Program-made: the position numbers and the translations under genes | Notes under the pieces: generated by a model | Database searches by the model: none | What the model was told of the DNA's origin: nothing | The model's input: only the letters and a program-made list of their open reading frames with translations | Source of the DNA: Ruminococcus sp. | GTDB taxonomy: Bacteria; Bacillota; Clostridia; Oscillospirales; Ruminococcaceae | Length of the DNA stretch: 33,355 nt | Assembly (NCBI GenBank): GCA_021200415.1 | Contig: JAJQGO010000004.1 | Coordinates: forward strand, 1 to 33,355 | Direction: 5' to 3' | Shown: positions 1-5,903 of the stretch, piece by piece | Layout of the letters: every line of letters begins with the position of its first letter | Position numbering within the stretch: the stretch's first letter is position 1

Positions 1-2
1 TA

Positions 3-467
3 CAACGAATTATGAAACGGCTGCAAGAAAAACATATTCCGTTTAGCGAAATGAAGTCTGCATCAGATATACGGAGATGGAATAACGGTGAAATCCCTGT
101 AGCACTGATTCACCCTGCCAGTGCGGGACATGGTCTGAATCTGCAGCAAGGTGGTTCGTGTCTTGTCTGGTTTGGTTTAACGTGGAGTCTGGAACTATAC
201 AGCCAGACCAATGCCAGACTATATCGACAAGGGCAGCAATCTCAGACCGTTATCATTCAACATATCATCACGAAAGGTACGATAGATGAGCATATTGTAA
301 AAGCACTACAGGAAAAGGACAAAACACAAACAGCATTGATGGACACCCTGAACCGAGGCAGGATGCTGCCCGAGGCGAGGGGCGTGCAGCGATCGGATTT
401 GACCGCTGTAGCCGTAAAAGCGGAAGTGAAAGGAGCCTTGTCATGTGGGAGAGCAGTAGAATTTTAA
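3..467 (+). CDS. SNF2-family DNA helicase, C-terminal part (5' truncated by window)
   Basis: The frame is already open at base 3, so the gene begins before the window. The visible part is the second RecA-like lobe (helicase C) of an SNF2/DEAD-like ATPase: the PASAGHGLNLQ segment matches motif V, and the NARLYRQGQQ segment followed by an arginine-rich stretch matches motif VI. Such helicases are common in clostridial siphophages just upstream of the packaging genes. After TALMD the frame runs through a 66-nt repeat element (about 345-410) without a stop, then continues as AVKAEV, the usual C-terminal tail of this family. The last residues overlap the next start codon (443). Family call is secure; substrate and exact role are not visible. 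Confidence 0.85.
   Translation, partial: QRIMKRLQEKHIPFSEMKSASDIRRWNNGEIPVALIHPASAGHGLNLQQGGSCLVWFGLTWSLELYSQTNARLYRQGQQSQTVIIQHIITKGTIDEHIVKALQEKDKTQTALMDTLNRGRMLPEARGVQRSDLTAVAVKAEVKGALSCGRAVEF
345..410 (+). repeat. Family-4 short element, in-frame copy in helicase
   Basis: A 66-nt stretch starting ACCCTGAACCGAGGCAGGAT and ending near GACCGCTGTA. It contains small inverted repeats (GGCAG/CTGCC and CAGCG/CGCTG). Removal joins ...TALMD to AVKAEV, the expected helicase C-terminus. The copy is open (TCG where the tape-measure copy has TAG). Boundaries are uncertain by about 6 nt because flanks ATGGAC and GCTGTA are shared with the copy at 25423. Confidence 0.75.
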
Positions 468-691
468 TGGACTGGGCGAGTGTATGCCAGAAGATAACCG
501 GAAATCCTGCCTATCTTCGTGCAATGGGAACAGTGAGACAAAGAAAATCGACAAAAAGCCGCGCAAGGTATTGTGGCATTTCACAAATCGATGTAATTGA
601 ACAATTGATTGAATGGGAAATACCGGATATCACGGGAACAGAACGTGACCTTCGACGAGAATCTGTACGTCAAAGCATTCTGGCACATTGA
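443..691 (+). CDS. Small phage protein of unknown function
   Basis: An 82-residue basic, soluble protein beginning MWESSRILMDWAS. I do not recognise the family. Start 443 follows an AAAGGAG ribosome site and overlaps the end of the helicase, as expected for a co-translated early phage operon. It has no membrane segment or signal peptide. It is followed by a ribosome site that is separated from the next gene by a short repeat element (701-756). Confidence 0.6.
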   Translation: MWESSRILMDWASVCQKITGNPAYLRAMGTVRQRKSTKSRARYCGISQIDVIEQLIEWEIPDITGTERDLRRESVRQSILAH

Positions 692-700
692 CAGGAGGTC

Positions 701-756
701 ACCTGAAGCTGAGGCAGGATGCTGCCCGAAGCTGAAGGCATGCCGACATTGGATTG
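701..756 (+). repeat. Family-4b short element between two ribosome-binding sites
   Basis: About 56 nt (ACCTGAAGCTGAGGCAGGAT at the left end), related to the family-4 element at 345. It lies between AGGAGGT (693-699) and a second AGGAGGT (758-764) in front of the ATG at 770, so the Shine-Dalgarno sequence appears duplicated around the element. A second copy of the same arrangement is at 8045-8100. Confidence 0.7.
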
Positions 757-769
757 AAGGAGGTGCATC

Positions 770-967
770 ATGACTGTGTATGAAAATTTGGCAAATGCGA
801 TTATTGCACAAGCGGCAGATGATTATCGAAAAATTCTTATTCTTCCCCAAAACGATGGAAGTCGACGAAGTCTGGAGCGATTCTTTCGGAGTGAATGGTA
901 TCGAATACTCACGAACCTGGACGGTGAGCTACTGATACAGATGTTGAAAAAGGAGGTGCTGGGATGA
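770..967 (+). CDS. Small phage protein of unknown function
   Basis: A 65-residue protein (MTVYENLANAIIAQAADDYR...) with a predicted helical, arginine-rich middle (SLERFFRSEWYRILTNLDGE). Small proteins of this look sit next to the sigma-like regulators in clostridial prophages; I cannot name a function. ATG 770 follows AAGGAGG at 757-763. The stop overlaps the next gene's start (ATGA), indicating translational coupling. Confidence 0.65.
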   Translation: MTVYENLANAIIAQAADDYRKILILPQNDGSRRSLERFFRSEWYRILTNLDGELLIQMLKKEVLG

Positions 968-1374
968 CTGCAAGAGAATACTTAGAACAGGTACAGGTTA
1001 TTGACAAGCAGATTAATCAAAAACTAAAAAAGGCGCAAATGCTGCGTCAAAGCCTTTATGGACGTGGCATCAATTACGAACAGTCCGGCGTTCACACAAA
1101 CAGTGCTGGCAGTGGCATAGAAGCTGTTCTAGTTAAAATTGCTGATTACGAATCCGAAGCAGATACACTGATAGACGAACTGGTAACGAAACGTCTGGAG
1201 ATTGAAAAAGCAATCGCTACTGTCCCCGACGAAAAAGGGCGTACCGTTCTTGAACACCGCTACTTATACCTCCAATCGTGGGAAGAAATTTCTGTGGAAA
1301 TGGGATATAGCAAGCCACACTTGTACCGGCTTCATCGAGAAGCTTTGCAAAAAATAAAATATGATAGTAAATGA
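964..1374 (+). CDS. Phage regulator with sigma-70 region-4-like helix-turn-helix (DUF1492-like)
   Basis: A 136-residue protein with a long helical/coiled N-terminus and a C-terminal helix-turn-helix from about residue 95 (RYLYLQSWEEISVEMGYSKP, then HLYRLHREALQKI), resembling sigma factor region 4. DUF1492/ArpU/RinA-type proteins of this shape control late transcription in Firmicute phages. ATG overlaps the previous stop by 4 nt. Role as late-gene activator is inferred from family and position just upstream of the packaging genes; a strong promoter (1378-1406) begins directly after its stop. Confidence 0.65.
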   Translation: MTAREYLEQVQVIDKQINQKLKKAQMLRQSLYGRGINYEQSGVHTNSAGSGIEAVLVKIADYESEADTLIDELVTKRLEIEKAIATVPDEKGRTVLEHRYLYLQSWEEISVEMGYSKPHLYRLHREALQKIKYDSK

Positions 1375-1377
1375 TAC

Positions 1378-1406
1378 TTGATAATAGTGTCAAGCTGTGC
1401 TATACT
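1378..1406 (+). promoter_or_regulatory. Sigma-70-type promoter
   Basis: TTGATA at 1378-1383, exactly 17 bp, then TATACT at 1401-1406. Expected start is near 1413, only about 20 nt before the terminator-like hairpin at 1431-1465, so transcripts would be attenuated unless antitermination occurs. Confidence 0.7.
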
Positions 1407-1430
1407 GTAAAATAGGAAAAAAGATAAAGG

Positions 1431-1465
1431 AAGCCGCTAAGTGGAAAATCACAAGCGGCTTTTTT
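1431..1465 (+). terminator. Rho-independent terminator / attenuator
   Basis: AAGCCGCT (1431-1438) pairs with AGCGGCTT (1454-1461); an inner GTG/CAC extends the stem, and a T-run follows. It sits between the promoter at 1378 and the next gene's ATG at 1487. Confidence 0.75.
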
Positions 1466-1486
1466 ATGTCCGAAAGGAGAAGTTTT

Positions 1487-1867
1487 ATGCTGGCGAAAAG
1501 TGTAATGCAAGGCGGAATTGATATCGATAACCGAATTCAGGAAAAGCTCGATGCCTACAAGGGGTGGCTGAACTTTGCGGAGCAATATGAGGATGGCGTT
1601 TTGAATGACATTCTGGAAGACGTGGAATCTGAGTTAATCACACTGTTCCTTACGAAGAAAAACATCGAGGATATTATCGACTCTTTCCATCGTTCTGATG
1701 TTCGGCAGATTCTCCGAATGCGCTATCTGGCAGACACTCCGTTTGCGTTTATCGCAGACGATATGTGCATGGACGTGGATGAAGTAAAACGACTGCACCA
1801 TAAGGCGTTGAAACGGATCGACAGACACTTAGAGCGAAGCGGAGAGGACGACTACGATGCCACATAA
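1487..1867 (+). CDS. Phage regulator, sigma-region-4-like C-terminus
   Basis: A 126-residue protein. I start it at ATG 1487 because AAAGGAGA precedes it and the longer upstream reading would run through the terminator at 1431-1465. The C-terminal half (VRQILRMRYLADTPFAFIAD, then MDVDEVKRLHHKALKRIDRHL) has the same layout as the region-4-like helix-turn-helix of the gene at 964, so the two may be distant paralogues. The N-terminal half is helical with many acidic residues. Likely a late transcription or antitermination factor, by inference. It overlaps the HNH gene start at 1857. Confidence 0.6.
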   Translation: MLAKSVMQGGIDIDNRIQEKLDAYKGWLNFAEQYEDGVLNDILEDVESELITLFLTKKNIEDIIDSFHRSDVRQILRMRYLADTPFAFIADDMCMDVDEVKRLHHKALKRIDRHLERSGEDDYDAT

Positions 1868-2319
1868 AGCAAAGAGGCTATGTTCCTATCCTGGATGTCC
1901 TCGATTGACAAACGACACTTATTGCGAGGAACACAGCCATCTTGTCAGTCGGCAGTATGAACAGCACGGACGGGATTCCCATCACAGCAAACGTTACGGT
2001 CGGAACTGGCAAGCAATCCGAAAAGCCTATGTCCATATGCACCCACTCTGTGAACGGTGCACCCCAAGGGCACTTCCTCGCTGCGCTCACGGCGCATGAA
2101 GGCTGGACGTTACGTTCCGGTCGAGGAGGTGCATCACATCAAGCCTTTGGCTGATGGCGGCACAAACGATGCGACGAATCTCGTGAGTCTCTGCCATAAG
2201 TGTCATGCGGAAATTTGCCCCAAGGGCACTTCCTCGCTGTCGCTCAGGGCGCACAAGAGATGGGCACTCGCTCCCACAACGAGACAGTCTACTCCTATGA
2301 AGGTGACCACCACAGGTAG
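1857..2319 (+). CDS. HNH endonuclease of the packaging module, interrupted by two 35-nt elements
   Basis: The protein starts MPHKAKRLCSYPGCPRLTND and has zinc-binding cysteine pairs and an HNH core (VEEVHHIKPLADGG, NLVSLCHKCHAE). Such HNH proteins lie directly upstream of the terminase genes in cos-type HK97-like phages and take part in DNA packaging. Two 35-nt elements split it across three frames: after CERC (2061-2095) and after HAEI (2216-2250). Removing both gives a continuous protein of about 130 residues ending YSYEGDHHR at the TAG 2317-2319. As the DNA stands, translation would stop about residue 80. The nuclease family is secure; whether a functional protein is made is unknown. Confidence 0.8.
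2061..2095 (+). repeat. Family-5 short element, frameshifting copy 1 in HNH gene
   Basis: 35 nt beginning ACCCCAAGGGCACTTCCTCG. Removal joins CERC to MKAGRYVPVEEVHH in frame. Length is 2 mod 3, so the uninterrupted gene is shifted. Confidence 0.75.
2216..2250 (+). repeat. Family-5 short element, frameshifting copy 2 in HNH gene
   Basis: 35 nt sharing CCCCAAGGGCACTTCCTCGC with the copy at 2061, with TCGCTCAGGG in place of CGCTCACGG. Removal joins HAEI to the frame ending GTRSHNETVYSYEGDHHR. Confidence 0.7.
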
Positions 2320-2424
2320 GGGGATGTGAAATCTCTAAATGTGAATTTTCTGTAAACCGAGCCGCCCTCAAATACACATTTTTCCATATTCAAACGCCCT
2401 ATTAACCCTATCAAAATTAAAAAA

Positions 2425-2480
2425 TTCGGAAATCTCCGAAAATACGAACTTTTTCCGACTTCAGAAGGGTCGGTTTTTTT
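2425..2480 (+). terminator. Two hairpins with T-run before the small terminase
   Basis: TTCGGA/TCCGAA (2425-2440) is followed by CCGAC/GTCGG (2455-2473) and a run of T. The 217-bp gap 2320-2536 holds no ORF. In relatives the cos site usually lies near here, but I cannot identify it. Confidence 0.55.
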
Positions 2481-2536
2481 ATGCGCATTTGCCATTTTTG
2501 TTTGAATTTGTTTGATTTTCAGGAGGTGATGGCATC

Positions 2537-3064
2537 ATGGCAAGAGACGGAACAAACCGAGGCGGTGCAAGACCCGGTGCAGGGCGACCCAAGAAAGCAC
2601 TCACCGAGAAAATTGCTGAAGGCAAATCTGCAAAGGTCATGATGCAGCCCGCTGAGATTGAATCGGAAGATGTACCACCGGTCAGAGAATTCATGCAAGA
2701 ATTGCAGCGTGATGGAACGAAACTGCTTGCAGATGAAGTGTACACAGAAACGTATCAATGGCTGAGGGAACGTGGGTGTGAGAGGCTCGTCAACCGACAA
2801 TTGGTAGAGCAATATGCTATGAGTATTTCCCGCTGGATTCATTGTGAACAGATTGTGTCTAAGTATGGGTACATCTCTAAACATCCGACCACAAATGCGG
2901 CCATCGCTTCCCCTTATGTTTCAATGTCACAAAATTACATGAAACAAGCCAATCAGATATGGGCGCAGATTTTTCAAATCGTCCGTGAAAACTGCTCGAT
3001 GGAATTTCAAGGCAGTCCACAGGATGATATCATGGAAAAGCTGCTTCGTTCTAAGAATCCATAA
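2537..3064 (+). CDS. terS: Terminase small subunit (P27-like)
   Basis: A 175-residue protein starting MARDGTNRGGARPGAGRPKK, the glycine/arginine-rich N-terminus typical of phage small terminases. It is followed by a helical body (YQWLRERGCERLVNRQLVEQ, YMKQANQIWAQIFQIVRENC) matching the P27 type. It would recognise packaging-site DNA and present it to the large subunit. AGGAGGTGATGG precedes ATG 2537. It lies between the HNH gene and the methyltransferase; the large subunit is unusually far away, at 13411, with about 10 kb of inserted accessory genes between them. Confidence 0.85.
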   Translation: MARDGTNRGGARPGAGRPKKALTEKIAEGKSAKVMMQPAEIESEDVPPVREFMQELQRDGTKLLADEVYTETYQWLRERGCERLVNRQLVEQYAMSISRWIHCEQIVSKYGYISKHPTTNAAIASPYVSMSQNYMKQANQIWAQIFQIVRENCSMEFQGSPQDDIMEKLLRSKNP

Positions 3065-3076
3065 TGGAGGACTTTT

Positions 3077-3232
3077 ATGAGAGAAGATATACAGTTCTGG
3101 CGTGACTTGAAGAACAATCGTCAGTACCTAACCAAACAGCAATATTGTACTTTGAAGGGACAAGCGAAAAACGGGTACATTGTGGACGCCAGAAAAGGGC
3201 TGCAGAAGGTCCTGCGAAGGAGGTATAACTAA
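3077..3232 (+). CDS. Small conserved phage protein (51 aa)
   Basis: ATG 3077 follows a GGAGG at 3066-3070. The product begins MREDIQFWRDLKNNRQYLTK and contains YCTLKGQAKNGYIVDARKGL, a pattern seen in small clostridial phage proteins beside terminases. Function unknown. The stop overlaps the methyltransferase start (TAATG), showing translational coupling. Confidence 0.65.
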   Translation: MREDIQFWRDLKNNRQYLTKQQYCTLKGQAKNGYIVDARKGLQKVLRRRYN

Positions 3233-4527
3233 TGCAGACGACAACAGAATTGGAACTGGTATCGATCGATAAATTGATACCGTACGTCAACAATGCCCGA
3301 ACACACAGCAAAGAGCAAATCAATAAACTTCGCTCATCTCTTCGAGAGTTTGGATTTGTGAATCCCGTTATCATCGACCACGACTTTAATGTCATCGCCG
3401 GCCACGGACGAATCACAGCAGCAAAGGAAGAAGGCATCACGGAAGTTCCCTGTGTCTATGTTGACCACCTCACCGACGCACAGAAGAAGGCCTACATTTT
3501 GGCGGATAATAGAATGGCGTTGGATGCAGGCTGGGATGAGGAACTTCTCGCCGTGGAAATGTCCGAACTGCGAGATCTCGGTTTCGACCTTGGTCTCACA
3601 GGATTTGATGAAAAGGAACTGGCCGACCTCTTCGCTGTTGACGATGAGGCGCAGGAGGATGAATTTGATATTGATGAGGCACTGGAAAAACCTCATTTTT
3701 CCAAATTAGGTGACGTGTGGTTACTTGGAAATCATCGTGTTTTATGTGGAGACTCTACATTATCCGAAAGCTATAAAACGCTACTTGGTGAAGAAAAAGT
3801 CAATCTGGTATTGAGTGACTTGCCATATTTTGTTTCCTACAAAGGCACGGCTGGAACAATCAAAAATGACGACCTTGCTGATGGTGAGGCATACGACTTC
3901 ACGTTGAAGGCGATGAACTGTATGCACGATGCTATGGCAAACGATGCCAGCATTTACATTTTTCATTCGGATTCAAAAGGTCTGATTTTCCGCAGGGCGT
4001 TTCACGATGCTGGCTTTTATCTTTCAAGTTGTTGTATCTGGAAAAAGGATAGCCTTGTACTTGGGCGCAGTCCTTATCAGTGGATTACAGAAAGTATTCT
4101 TTTCGGCTGGAAGACCAAAGGGAAACATTGTTGGTACACCGGCAGAGCAGAAACGAATTGTTGGGAATTTCCGAAGCCAAAGAAGAATGCAGCCCATCCT
4201 ACAGCGAAACCAATACCGCTAATGGCATATCCAATCAAGAATTCAACTATGACAAACGGAATCGTACTTGATCCATTCCTTGGAAGTGGCGCAACGATGA
4301 TTGCCTGTGAAGAGACAGGACGTGTATGCCGTGGTATTGAATTGGATACGAAGTACATGGATGTTATCGTCCGCCGATGGACACAGTACAATAAGGGCAA
4401 TTTTGAAAACGTCCGTTGTATCCGCAATGGCAAGGAACTATCTCTTGAAAAGGTTGTTGCTCAGATGGATGAACCCTGTAGCCTGGAAGATTTCATTTCT
4501 GGTGTTGATGGCGCAACAGTAAAGTGA
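3232..4527 (+). CDS. ParB-like domain / DNA N6- or N4-methyltransferase
   Basis: A 431-residue fusion. Residues about 8-70 form a ParB/sulfiredoxin-like domain (NNARTHSKEQINKLRSSLRE, NPVIIDHDFNVIAGHGR). The rest is an amino-methyltransferase of the beta class: the catalytic motif IV comes first (SDLPYF, residues 195-200), and the AdoMet-binding motif I near residue 347 (LDPFLGSGATMIACEETGR). Phage-borne methylases of this design protect phage DNA from host restriction. Motif IV reads DLPY instead of the usual DPPY, which may alter activity. The start overlaps the preceding small gene and the stop overlaps the next gene's start region. Confidence 0.88.
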   Translation: MQTTTELELVSIDKLIPYVNNARTHSKEQINKLRSSLREFGFVNPVIIDHDFNVIAGHGRITAAKEEGITEVPCVYVDHLTDAQKKAYILADNRMALDAGWDEELLAVEMSELRDLGFDLGLTGFDEKELADLFAVDDEAQEDEFDIDEALEKPHFSKLGDVWLLGNHRVLCGDSTLSESYKTLLGEEKVNLVLSDLPYFVSYKGTAGTIKNDDLADGEAYDFTLKAMNCMHDAMANDASIYIFHSDSKGLIFRRAFHDAGFYLSSCCIWKKDSLVLGRSPYQWITESILFGWKTKGKHCWYTGRAETNCWEFPKPKKNAAHPTAKPIPLMAYPIKNSTMTNGIVLDPFLGSGATMIACEETGRVCRGIELDTKYMDVIVRRWTQYNKGNFENVRCIRNGKELSLEKVVAQMDEPCSLEDFISGVDGATVK

Positions 4528-4535
4528 GGGCAGAC

Positions 4536-5903
4536 ATGATGAGAGCTTTTGATGATTTGCTAAATATGCGTTTTGGTTCTTGGATTGTTCAAAGCCTTAA
4601 TCATAAAAGTGAAAGATGCAATTACTGGAATTGTCGCTGTGATTGTGGTAATGAAAGAGTCATGCGCCCCGATGCATTAAAACGAGTTTCAAAACTCGGA
4701 TACTGCAATCAGTGTAAAAGGCCGAATTCAATGCTAAACATTGAAGATTTACCTGATGAAACAAAAACTAGAGTTCGTCAAAGAGAAGACGGGCTCTTTT
4801 TTCATACCATGATTGCTGACGACTGTGTAACCTACGGTTATACCAAATATGGCAAGTGCTATTTGATTGATACCGATGATGCCGAAAGGGTATCTCACTA
4901 TTCCTGGGGATTTAAGGGTAGAGGTTACGTGACAGCAAATGTAAAATGTAAAGAAAGGTATCTCCACAATTTTTTACTTGAAAATTATGAATCGAGTGTA
5001 TATGTTGACCACGTCAATCTTGATAAGACAGACAATAGGCGTTGCAATCTACGTATTTGCTCCTTGCAAGAAAATGCATTTAATCAGGGAATGCCGAAAT
5101 CAAATACGAGTGGTATGAAAGGTGTCAGTCAAGTTAAGCAAGGAAAATGGAAGATGAGAATTACTTTTTGTCAACACGATATACACGCTGAAGGATTTCT
5201 CAGTCCATATCAAGCGGCCGCAGCATACGACCTTTCTGCTAAAATTCTGTTTGGTGAATTCTCATGGCAGAATCATGGACATGTAGATGGTGTACCGGCA
5301 AATTTAGATGAAAGCTATGTTCCTAATGTTCTCAATAAACTGAATCGTGCTTTATCAGAGATAGAATGGTGGGATCAACGATTGTTGATTCGTGCAAGGG
5401 AACGCCTGAACGAATTTGCAAATAACGTTAATTATGATATTTCAACCATTCACTACGATTACAGAGAAAGAAATGGTAATGGGATTAGTGGATATAAAGG
5501 TGTTTTGCATGATCAGAAACGAGAGGATTTTTGGTGTGTACATATTGCATTCAACGGTAAAAAATTATATGCCGGCGCATATGACACGCTGGCAACTGCG
5601 GCGGCTGTATATGATTTCTGCGTTGAAATTTTAAATGGTTCAGATGCATGGCTGAATAGAGACCATAAAACCGATGTTGGTGATTTAGAAGTTTCGTTGA
5701 AGATAGCACTATTGGATAAAATAAAGCACTTTCTTCTTGAAAAGGTCGGAACGAAGAATCAAGAACGAACGAAACAGGCGATTAAACGCTTGTGTCAAGC
5801 TGAACTTGATTTCAACTGCAGAGTTGATAGTCATTCGGAATTTCACAATGAACCCAATTATGAAAGGTGGGATATAAATGCTTACTCTCGGCAGCTTGTT
5901 TGA
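4536..5903 (+). CDS. Free-standing HNH homing endonuclease with two AP2 DNA-binding domains
   Basis: About 455 residues. The N-terminus carries a four-cysteine zinc-knuckle pattern (CRCDCGNE and CNQCKR). An HNH_3-type core sits near residue 155 (YVDHVNLDKTDNRRCNL, ICSLQENAFNQ). Two AP2/ERF-type DNA-binding domains follow: about 191-245 (SGMKGVSQVKQGKWKMRI) and about 316-373 (ISGYKGVLHDQKREDFWCVH). HNH-AP2 proteins are known mobile endonucleases. Two AP2 copies and a zinc knuckle in one chain are less usual. It is inserted between two methyltransferases. I start at ATG 4536 (GTGAGGG upstream); ATG 4539 is also possible. The end overlaps the C5 methylase start. Confidence 0.8.
   Translation: MMRAFDDLLNMRFGSWIVQSLNHKSERCNYWNCRCDCGNERVMRPDALKRVSKLGYCNQCKRPNSMLNIEDLPDETKTRVRQREDGLFFHTMIADDCVTYGYTKYGKCYLIDTDDAERVSHYSWGFKGRGYVTANVKCKERYLHNFLLENYESSVYVDHVNLDKTDNRRCNLRICSLQENAFNQGMPKSNTSGMKGVSQVKQGKWKMRITFCQHDIHAEGFLSPYQAAAAYDLSAKILFGEFSWQNHGHVDGVPANLDESYVPNVLNKLNRALSEIEWWDQRLLIRARERLNEFANNVNYDISTIHYDYRERNGNGISGYKGVLHDQKREDFWCVHIAFNGKKLYAGAYDTLATAAAVYDFCVEILNGSDAWLNRDHKTDVGDLEVSLKIALLDKIKHFLLEKVGTKNQERTKQAIKRLCQAELDFNCRVDSHSEFHNEPNYERWDINAYSRQLV

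Noticed and set aside
2320..2536. cos site between HNH and terminase genes
   Set aside because: Plausible position, but no recognisable cohesive-end or terminase-binding repeats can be identified from this window alone.
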